Assembly (NCBI GenBank): GCA_024707385.1
Contig: JANPZW010000008.1
Location: forward strand, 124,001 to 188,000
Length of the DNA stretch: 64,000 nucleotides
Origin: Cellvibrionaceae bacterium
GTDB taxonomy: Bacteria > Pseudomonadota > Gammaproteobacteria > Pseudomonadales > Cellvibrionaceae
Direction: 5' to 3'
In this document: piece after piece, positions 46,293 to 53,745 of the stretch
Layout of the letters: each line of letters starts with the position of its first letter
Numbering within the stretch: position 1 is the stretch's first letter
Position numbers and translations under genes: made by a program
The notes under the pieces: model-generated
Seen by the model: the letters and a program-made list of their open reading frames with translations, nothing else
Database searches by the model: none
What the model was told of the DNA's origin: nothing

Positions 46293-48494
46293 TTATTTCC
46301 GGCGTCGCACTCGGCCGGCCAGCAGCAGTCCGCCCGTCAGCAGCAATGCCCAGGGGGACATAGCGCCACCGCCGCTTGAGCTACCTGAGGTGGAGCCGCC
46401 AGACGATGAGCTGCTGGAAGACGACGAGGAGCTACTGGAGCTGCTGGAAGAGCTGCTGGATGACGAGCTGCTCGACGATGAACTGCTGCTGGATGACGAA
46501 GACGAACTCACGCCCGTTTTCACCAGAATACCGCCCAAGGTTCCGTTATCCGTTTGAGTGGAGACGGTGATGGTGAGATTGCCATCCGACACTGCCGCAT
46601 TAATAGGCTGCGGAGTGTAAGCCACATCATGACCGACCTCGGCGAACAGATCGAAATTGCTCAGCACGGCCTTGCCTTCCACGTTCACGGTAAAACGTCG
46701 CGCATCCGCTGCCGTCTGAAACAGCTCGGCAAAATGCAGCGTGACGTTGTAATTACCCGCAGTCACCGGAATTTGATAGGTGAAATCACCGTAGCGTTCG
46801 GTGTTGAAAAGCTGGGTGTTATTCGCTCCCATGATCATGTCGGTAGTGGCGTGAATGGTGCCATTGGTGAAATGCACATCCGGCTGGTAATAAACATTAT
46901 TGAAATATTCACCAGTCTCGCTGCCCACATTGATGGCGGCGACCACGTCTGCACTATTTAACGGTTGGAAACCGCGCGTGACATTCGACACCACCTTACA
47001 GGTTTTACCCCACTCGGTGCCCCAGCCGTTGCGATCCACATCCGATGCCATATCACAGCAAATCGGCGAGCCATCCTGCGTGCCGCAATTTTCCGGTTCG
47101 CCCACCACTTGATACCAGTTGAAATTCAACCTTCCGCGCGCGCGGAAATATAACTGCTGCACGCCGGAAACACCGGTCAGCGCTGCGCTAACGGTGCGGA
47201 AGTTAGTAAGGCCGCCAGTGGCGGGAACTTGAATGGTGCCGACCAGAGTGCCGCTCTCGCTGCCCAGACGAACTTCCAGCGTCGTCGCGGTGCTCGCCGC
47301 CACGTTCGCCTGAATCATGCTGGCGCCGGTTTTGAAATCCACACCCGATACGCGATACCAGTTGTTGTTATTCATCTGCACGTGCATGGTGCCGTCGGCA
47401 TTGCGCTCGGTTTCAATACCGGATTGTCGATCAATAATTTCGGCTTCGGTTTTTTTGAATGGATCGAAGTTTTTGATTTGCGGCACGCCGGCGCGCGTCG
47501 GCGTTATGCGGTTCATCGCAGTGCCGTTGTAGGTCATTAAATCCACGTTCATCGAACGTTGATAAATACTGCCGGTGCCATTGCCTGGGCCGGTCGCCCA
47601 TACTGTTTGGTTGTGATAGAAGGCGTAATTCTGGCCTTTATATTCAATAAAGGAGTGGTGATTGTTGCCGTTGTAATTATCCCAGGGCTGCGGAATAACG
47701 GTGCCGCGGTGGGTATAACCGGTCATGGGACTGCTGCTGGTCATATATTCGATGGTCGGTGCGCCGCCGGTGTAATCCTTCGAATAGGTGAAATAATAAG
47801 TGCCGTTGCGTTTATGGATGTACGACGCCTCAAAGAAATTCGGTGCATTCACGGTCACCGCCGGGCCATCCGGCCCCATCATATCGTCCCGCAGTTTCAC
47901 AATCCGCGCCTGACCGGGACCGCCGCCGCCAAAGGTTACGTACACCGAATTGTCGTCATCCACCAAAACGCCTGGGTCGAACAACCACTGCACATTGGCG
48001 TTTTGCGTATTTTGCGCGGTGATGACCGCTGACCCTTTGATATCTCGGTAAGGACCTTCCGGCTTGGTGGCTTCAAGAATGCCGAGGCCAGAGGTGACGT
48101 TGGGGAAGATGATGTAGAACTTGCCGTTGCGCTCGAACATATCCGGCGCATAGGCGCCAAACGCCCAAGTGGTATGGGTTTTGGTGCCGAAGATGATGCC
48201 GTGGTCCTGCCAGTTCACCATGTCGTCCGTCGACCACAGGAAGTAATCCTGCAACTTGTCGTAGGAGGTAGAACCGTCCGGATCGTGCGTGGTGATGACA
48301 TATACCCGATCATTAAACACCCGGGCGGACGGATCGGCGGTGTAAACATGCGAGACAATCGGGTTATCAGCCAAAGCGCCAGTCGCCACGCCTGCGAGCA
48401 TGCACGAAGCAATAAGTTTCTGCAGATATTTCCCGGACTTCGCCTTGAACTTCCTCAGGCCCTGGGTTGCTTGATGGGGGGTGCTTCCGATCAT
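46293..48494 (-). CDS. Secreted GH43 glycoside hydrolase with CBM6-like and malectin domains, polyserine linker and GlyGly-CTERM tail
   Basis: The signal peptide is IASCMLAGVATGALA after a basic N-terminus. The GH43 five-blade domain (~45-345) has catalytic Asp in VYTADPSARVF, Asp in WLFDPGVLVDDD and Glu in FFEASYIHKRN, typical of alpha-L-arabinofuranosidases and beta-xylosidases. A CBM6-like module follows (~350-463, ending RLNFNWYQVVG), then a Cys-rich linker (CGTQDGSPICCDM) and a malectin-like domain (~515-656). The C-terminus has 36 consecutive serines (46401-46508) and then a GGGAMSPWALLLTGGLLLAG-RVRRRK tail, a GlyGly-CTERM signal cut by rhombosortase after type II secretion. It probably acts on xylan or arabinan at the cell surface. 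Confidence 0.88.
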   Translation of the reverse strand: MIGSTPHQATQGLRKFKAKSGKYLQKLIASCMLAGVATGALADNPIVSHVYTADPSARVFNDRVYVITTHDPDGSTSYDKLQDYFLWSTDDMVNWQDHGIIFGTKTHTTWAFGAYAPDMFERNGKFYIIFPNVTSGLGILEATKPEGPYRDIKGSAVITAQNTQNANVQWLFDPGVLVDDDNSVYVTFGGGGPGQARIVKLRDDMMGPDGPAVTVNAPNFFEASYIHKRNGTYYFTYSKDYTGGAPTIEYMTSSSPMTGYTHRGTVIPQPWDNYNGNNHHSFIEYKGQNYAFYHNQTVWATGPGNGTGSIYQRSMNVDLMTYNGTAMNRITPTRAGVPQIKNFDPFKKTEAEIIDRQSGIETERNADGTMHVQMNNNNWYRVSGVDFKTGASMIQANVAASTATTLEVRLGSESGTLVGTIQVPATGGLTNFRTVSAALTGVSGVQQLYFRARGRLNFNWYQVVGEPENCGTQDGSPICCDMASDVDRNGWGTEWGKTCKVVSNVTRGFQPLNSADVVAAINVGSETGEYFNNVYYQPDVHFTNGTIHATTDMIMGANNTQLFNTERYGDFTYQIPVTAGNYNVTLHFAELFQTAADARRFTVNVEGKAVLSNFDLFAEVGHDVAYTPQPINAAVSDGNLTITVSTQTDNGTLGGILVKTGVSSSSSSSSSSSSSSSSSSSSSSSSSSSSSSSSSSSSGGSTSGSSSGGGAMSPWALLLTGGLLLAGRVRRRK

Positions 48495-48837
48495 TTAACG
48501 GTTCTCTCGTTATTATGGTTAAGAGGGTAAGGGAGACTGCATTTGTCTTATTATCATATAGTTTGATCTACAAAAATTTATCCGACAGCTTCTCGTTTTT
48601 GCACAAACACTTTGGCTCCAGGTAGACCCAAAAGGCATATAAAGGAAAGGAGAAACCGGCATAACCGGCATCAACCGCACTCGAAGAGACTAAAAAATAA
48701 CCACACTCAACTGCCTTTCCAATCCCGTCTATGAGTGAAGTGGTTGAGGCGGTCCCCGAGCCATCGAAGGGGTCGAAGGCGGTCCTCAAACCTCAAAGCG
48801 GAAGAAATGCAATTAAATAACCCGCTTCACACAACCC
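48495..48837. other. Upstream region of the GH43 gene
   Basis: About 340 bp holding the GH43 promoter region (AT-rich TTATTATCATATAG near 48550) and a GC-richer stretch with GAGTGAAG/GTCGAAGG-like motif fragments. A 73-codon minus frame (48568-48789) has no ribosome site or family resemblance, and I do not call it a gene. Confidence 0.45.
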
Positions 48838-49206
48838 GCGACGTGCTGGAAAAAGAAGCCACCCAAAGAGGTGGAAATTTCCACTTTGCAAATCAGAGCA
48901 TTTAAATCATTACTCCAATTTATTATTTCCCGGCGCCACCTTAATGGGTGGACGGAAACCTACGTCCAGGAATATCCGGCAAAACTACAGTAGTGATTTA
49001 AACGCGCCAACTTCGGCGCTTGCGGATAAATAGGCCTTCAGCCGGATGGCCTATGGCGATTTGCTAAAGGAAGTGGGGCGGCCTAGGCTAATATTTTGGA
49101 TGAAACACTTGTTTATTGTGATGCGGCTGGAGAAGATGAGGCGGGTGCTGTTTGATGCGGGAGGAGCATGAGGTGCTGCCTTTTTCTTGCCGTCCGGAGG
49201 GGAGAA
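48838..49206 (+). pseudogene. Decayed copy of the 3' end of the SbcC/YhaN-like ATPase gene
   Basis: The stretch aligns by eye with the intact gene at 53742-56414. GGTGGAAATTTCCACTTTGCA matches 55789-55809. After an internal deletion, TTATTTCCCGGCGCCACC, GCCAACTTCGGCGC, GGCGATTTGCTAAA, ATTTTGGATGA and GCGGGTGCTGTTTGATGCGG match 56018-56270. These encode LFPGATL, LSFGA, YADLLN, the Walker B region ILDDALVH and MKRVLFDAG. Many indels and stops make it non-coding. It has the same orientation as the intact gene. The AT-rich defence-like genes follow directly. Confidence 0.85.
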
Positions 49207-49562
49207 GTTAATTCTTGGTATAAGAATGTGAGAGCTACTGCTTTAGCGCAGTTGCCGCAGGTTTGAAGTGCGCAGAAAAATCCTACTAATGATTAAACAA
49301 AGAGCTTCTGAAAATCAGAGACATAAGCGGATTATTCGCTTTCTAAAAGTGTTCCTGATAAACAACCATTTAGAACCAAAATTTGAGAGGTTTAGCTAAC
49401 TCGTGCAGCGCGCACTCAGTCGTTGGCGGATAGAGTAGTCGCCTCTGCTGGAGCCATTTCCGAGCAAAGATGTTGGCTGCATGCAACACGAGGCATTCAG
49501 ACTAAGTTGAGCGATCAAGACGGAATTGATTTTTAAGTTCACAAAAAATTACTGGAGTTTAC
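49207..49562. other. Spacer before the GapS4-like pair
   Basis: About 355 bp of mixed sequence between the SbcC relic and the first GapS4-like gene. I see no gene; the promoter of the pair must lie here (AT-rich sequence from 49525), with GGAG just before the start codon. Confidence 0.45.
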
Positions 49563-50490
49563 ATGGGTGAGTGGTCAAAAAAAGTTGGCGAAACAGGTGA
49601 AAAATTAGTTAAGGAGTTTTTCGATCTGATCGGATGGTCTGGTTCAAAAGACGGATTGAGTTTGCCGTGTATTAAACAAGATAGGCATGGCGGAAAAACA
49701 CATGGCATCGATCGATTATTTGCATATCGTTCTCCCCTTGAGGATGGAGTTCTTAATAATTTAGTTGCGTCTGTTAAATATACTGCCGTTGATTATCCTT
49801 CTTCTCCCAATTCGGCATTTAGAGGGCACTTCCTTGAGTTGGCAAAAATGATCGAGTGTTTCAAGGCTTCGGAGATAAAACGAAGCACGAATAGACAATT
49901 CGCCGGTGTGGATTCCTCCAAGGCCATCGGGATACTTTTTTTGGCTATCCAACTCCAAAGATCAGGATAGAGATATTCTTGCAGAAGTCTCGGGGTGTAG
50001 AAATCTGGACGAAAATTTTTATGAAACTATCTATGTTGTCGACAATAAGCGCGTCAGCTTTGTCTATGACACTATTTATTCTCTGAAGTCGTCGTTCGTA
50101 AATAAAAAGATAGAGTTTTTCTATCCTTCGACTGGGAAGAACATAAACCCCATGACAAAAAATTCGTCGGGTGAAATATTGCCTGTCGAATATATTAATT
50201 CCAGTGTTTTGCTTTTCAAGGTCTCTGATGGCTCAAAGGATTTCAGGAGTCTCGTTATCTCATGTATTGAAGGATTCAGCGGTCAAAGCCTAAAGAGATT
50301 AATAGGACTTGCTCATGAGATCAGCCAGGATTGGACTAGCTCAATATTGATCTTATACCCTGATTATGACCATCTTCATCATAAGAACGAAGCTGCGGAT
50401 GCTAAGTTGGGGTTTAAAAATCAGTCTTTCGCCAATTCTGTGAAAATCGCTTCTTTTAATGTTGACTTTAGAGGGTTGGCCAATGAGTAA
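49563..50490 (+). CDS. GapS4a-like putative anti-phage nuclease (one frameshift)
   Basis: Starts MGEWSKKVGETGEKLVKEFF. Dropping one T from the T7 run at 49936-49942 joins the frames as KAIGILF-WLSNSKDQDRD, giving ~308 residues. The N-terminal ~130 residues resemble a PD-(D/E)XK-type fold: HGID (His48-Asp50) followed by SVKYT (Lys72). ENFYETIYVVDNKRVSFVYD and FFYPSTGKN follow. From memory this matches the GapS4a family, half of the two-gene GAPS4 anti-phage system of Vibrio islands. Low G+C compared with its neighbours suggests transfer. Its stop overlaps the next start by eight bases. Confidence 0.68.
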
Positions 50491-51604
50491 ACAATTGCTG
50501 GCGATCAATCAAATGCTTCCACACGGTGAAATGTTGCGAGGCTTTCTTGAGCAGCCATTTTTACAGAAAACTGATTTGAAAGAGGCTTTAAGAAAGCGCG
50601 GTGTTTTTAATTATAGTAACGAAAAAAGCGATAGCATACCTATTTTAATTATGACAGTACTGAGTCCTTCAGAGTTTGATTCGTTGTGCGATTCGCAGAG
50701 TTCCAGGGAAGATAATCCAAAAAAAATCACTCAGATACTTCCTTGGAGTTCTGATAAAAATTTGATTGACGCCTTGCCATCCGACTTAAGTATTAACAAC
50801 CTCATAGATAATGAATACGCTAACTATAAGGTTGTCGATGAGACCGGCTTTATTCCTGTAAATAATGACCCGAATTATCTCCGACTTGATTTTGGAGTCG
50901 AAAGGCAAGATCTAGGTAAAAACTGGTCGTCTACAAAAAGCCACTTTCATGGCTCAATAGAAATGAAACGGGTTGTTGATAAAGAAGAGGTCAAAATAAT
51001 TTTTACGCATACATCAAATGAAACTAAGCAGGTAGCAACTAAGGCAACCAGCAAGATTGTTGGAAGATTTAAATCGGATGGGTTTGTTTTGCAAAATGTG
51101 GAGTTACAGAAGATAACATTTGACAGATTTACAAATGCTAAAAGGATTCAGTTTCTTTTAGAGCTGTCGGTCGAGTTGACCTCTAATCACCTTGACTTTG
51201 AAGAGATTGTTGATTTGGAGCTGGCGCCTGATCATGATCAAATCCTTCCGGAAAATATGCGATGGATGACCAACAAGATTGACGATTTAAAGCTGAATGG
51301 AAAGCTTCTCCATGAAACTTTTTTCGTTAATGAGCGAGAGAGTCATCCATATATATTTTTACATAGACTTGATGCGCGGTACTCTTTTGATGTCCGGGGT
51401 GTCACCGGAAAGTGTGTGGTCGCGATGCATTTTCCCGATGGCAACAAGGAATCGAGAGGAAAGTCCGAGCTAGAGCTAAATATTAAGTCCATATCGTTTT
51501 CCGGAGTTCCAAAAGGGGCTTCAAAGAAGGAGATAAGGGAGTTTCTGCTTGATGATTTGGAAAGCCAGAAGTCGGAAAAATATGTTAACTACATCAATGG
51601 ATAA
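50483..51604 (+). CDS. GapS4b-like partner protein
   Basis: The start is ATG 50483 (MSKQLLAINQMLPHGEMLRG), inside the end of the upstream gene; a longer frame from 50459 lacks a ribosome site. The product is ~373 residues, soluble, with LLAINQMLPHGEMLRGFLEQPFL at the N-terminus (helical) and a beta-rich C-terminal half (GSIEMKRVVDKEEVKIIFTHT, CVVAMHFPDGNKES). I see no catalytic motif. The tight overlap with the putative nuclease gene and equal low G+C indicate a functional pair, matching the GapS4a/GapS4b arrangement. It may act as sensor or regulator. Confidence 0.68.
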   Translation: MSKQLLAINQMLPHGEMLRGFLEQPFLQKTDLKEALRKRGVFNYSNEKSDSIPILIMTVLSPSEFDSLCDSQSSREDNPKKITQILPWSSDKNLIDALPSDLSINNLIDNEYANYKVVDETGFIPVNNDPNYLRLDFGVERQDLGKNWSSTKSHFHGSIEMKRVVDKEEVKIIFTHTSNETKQVATKATSKIVGRFKSDGFVLQNVELQKITFDRFTNAKRIQFLLELSVELTSNHLDFEEIVDLELAPDHDQILPENMRWMTNKIDDLKLNGKLLHETFFVNERESHPYIFLHRLDARYSFDVRGVTGKCVVAMHFPDGNKESRGKSELELNIKSISFSGVPKGASKKEIREFLLDDLESQKSEKYVNYING

Positions 51605-51689
51605 TGATTATTTGCGGGAAAAGGGGCAGATTTATTTTCGCCAATCATCAGGAACCTAAGCGCCAATAATCAAAAATAAGAGAAGCTAT

Positions 51690-52082
51690 ATGAAGCTTGT
51701 ATTACAAGTTGCTGCGGGAATTCTTCTGGCTTCCCTTGTCGTCTTTGCGCTCAGGCTTGTGCTGATAAGTGCAGCTGTAAGCGGTATAAAAGACATTACT
51801 GATAGCGCGGTCGATAGACAAAAGCAGCTGATTGCTGAACAACAAGAAAAGGTAAAAGAAGAAGCGCGGATAAAGTTAGAGCGTGAGCGACAAGCTGCAG
51901 AGAAAGCAAAAATTGAAGCGGAAAAGGCAAGGCTGAAAGCACAGGCATGGAGTAAGTACTACCAGGATCCTCAGGATTGTTTGGTCTTTCAATCCGACGC
52001 GCACATGGTGAAATGCGTTGATCATAAAAAAAGAGCTCGAACTGAATTTGATCGGTTGTATGATCTGGGCAAGATAAGGTGA
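51690..52082 (+). CDS. Small membrane-anchored coiled-coil protein, unknown
   Basis: 130 residues: an N-terminal membrane helix (LVLQVAAGILLASLVVFALRLVLI), a highly charged coiled coil (QKQLIAEQQEKVKEEARIKLERERQAAEK in pieces) and a C-terminal Cys-containing tail (DPQDCLVFQSD, MVKCVDHKKRART). It lies 85 bp after the GapS4b-like gene on the same strand; that spacer contains the AGGGGCAGATTTATTTT-type repeat fragment. It could be a third island gene or independent. The family is not recognised. Confidence 0.65.
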   Translation: MKLVLQVAAGILLASLVVFALRLVLISAAVSGIKDITDSAVDRQKQLIAEQQEKVKEEARIKLERERQAAEKAKIEAEKARLKAQAWSKYYQDPQDCLVFQSDAHMVKCVDHKKRARTEFDRLYDLGKIR

Positions 52083-52133
52083 GTAAATATAGAGAGTTTT
52101 AGCAAACATTCTCTATATCCCCATGATGGGAGA

Positions 52134-52281
52134 GACCACCCCCCGCCTTCGGCGTACCCCCTCCGGGGAGGGGGATTGTGCTAATTGGCATCGGTGTGAT
52201 GCGGAGAAAATGGGGCAGGTCGTCGCGCGCGAAAATTCCCCTCCGCGGAGGGGTGGCAGGCGTAGCCTGACGGGGTGGTTT
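52134..52281. repeat. Dispersed palindromic element, copy B (about 148 bp, opposite orientation)
   Basis: Begins ACCACCCCCCGCCTTCGGCG and ends GCCTGACGGGGTGGTT, with internal CCCCCTCCGGGGAGGGGG and CCCCTCCGCGGAGGGG arms. It is the reverse complement in layout of the element at 1357-1504. It lies in a 530-bp gene-free stretch (52083-52613) between the AT-rich genes and the SbcD-like gene. The rest of that stretch shows only short fragments such as GGAGCGCAGTCGAA. Confidence 0.7.
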
Positions 52282-52613
52282 CGCTCTGGCGCCTCCGAAG
52301 CGTTGCCTGGAAAGAGCAGAGGGAAGAGGCTCAAGCCAGCCAAGCGCACCCTGGCATGAAACTCGCTAACACGTAATCCATATTCCGGGCGCGCCAAGCG
52401 CCGGAATCGATCGCAGACGTGTGTAGTTGCGATGTCGCTTTTAACAATAACGGCCCGGATACACACAATGCGAAAGCTCCAAAACCCCCGATATTTCCCG
52501 GTATTTTTCCTCTATCACGCCGTTCGCACATACCATATCCTCCTCCGGAGCGCAGTCGAAGGGTGGTAACCTCGCCCTCTTTTCCTAGCGACAGATAAAG
52601 AGGAGTTCGGAGA

Positions 52614-53745
52614 GTGCCACGTTTTTTACACACCGCCGACTGGCAAATAGGCCGACACTACGGCCGCTTTAGCGAAAGAAGATGCCGCACTGTTAATGGA
52701 GGCGCGCTTTACCGTGGTGCAGCGCATTGCCGCTTTGGCGACGGCGGAGGCGGTGGATGCGGTTTTGGTGGCGGGGGATCTGTTCGATGCGCAAAACCTA
52801 TCCGACCGCACCCTGCACCGCACCTTTCAGCTAATGGCCGCCTATAAAGGCCCGTGGATTGTAATTCCCGGCAATCACGACGCCGCCCTGGCGGATAGCG
52901 TATGGACGCAAGCGCGCAGGCTTGGTGCCATTCCTGCCAATGTGCATATATTGCTGGAGCCTAAGTTGGCGGTCTTCGCGGAGCAGAAAATCGCCATTCT
53001 CCCAGCGCCTCTCACGCAGCGGCAGACCTATCATGATCTCACCGAATGGTTTGACGGCGCAGATACGCCGGCGGATTGCCTGCGCATAGGTCTTGCCCAC
53101 GGCAGTGTCAGCGGACAGTTGCCGGAATCGGCCGATGCGCCTAACCCCATTTCCCCCGCGCGCGCGCAAACCGCCAGGCTGGATTATTTGGCGTTGGGTG
53201 ATTGGCACGGCCTGAAGCAAATCGATGAACGCACCTGGTACAGCGGCACGCCGGAGCAGGAGCGATTTAAAGACAACGGCGCCGGCCACGTGCTGCTGGT
53301 GGAAATTGAAAAACCTAGCGCCCCGCCGCAGGTGACGCCGCACCTTGTGGGCCAGCATCAGTGGATCAAACGCGATTTCACCTTGGCGGTGGAATCCGAT
53401 CTGGCAAATCTGTTTGCGGAATTGCTGCAGCTGCCGGATATGTCCGTGGTGGATTTGACTCTGCGCGGCCAGATTACGCTGCTCGATCATCAGCGTTTGT
53501 TGCAAACCCTCACCGCCGTGCAAGCCCGCCATCGCAGCTTGCAATACCAATTGGCCGACCTGCGCCTGCAGCCCACGGAGGAAGATATAGCCGCACTGCA
53601 CGCGGATGGTTACGTGGGTGATGTGGTGGAGGCGCTGCGGCAGCGGCAGGCCAGTGGCGACGACGAACAGGCGGAAACCGCTCGCGAGGCGCTGGCCATT
53701 CTGGCGGATTTATTAAGCCAGTCCGCGCCGGAGGTGAAAGCATGA
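52614..53745 (+). CDS. SbcD/YhaO-like metallophosphoesterase (DNA exonuclease; one frameshift)
   Basis: The N-terminal frame opens MPRFLHTADWQIGRHYGRFS. Removing one A at 52675-52677 continues EEDAALLMEARFTVVQRI, giving ~377 residues. Calcineurin-like motifs are HTADWQIG (Asp/His), VLVAGDLFD, VIPGNHDA, LAHGS and LALGDWHG. A C-terminal capping region follows. The stop overlaps the next start (ATGA), coupling it to the ATPase. Such pairs (SbcCD, YhaO-YhaN) are ATP-regulated nucleases acting on DNA ends and hairpins. The short ATG 52696 frame would lack the first metal ligands. Confidence 0.88.

Noticed and set aside
46376..46570. Plus-strand frame rich in Trp, Cys and Ser opposite the serine tract
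   Set aside because: It is the antisense of the polyserine codons; no ribosome site.
48568..48789. 73-codon minus-strand frame beside the GH43 promoter
   Set aside because: No ribosome site, low coding character, and it contains dispersed-repeat fragments.
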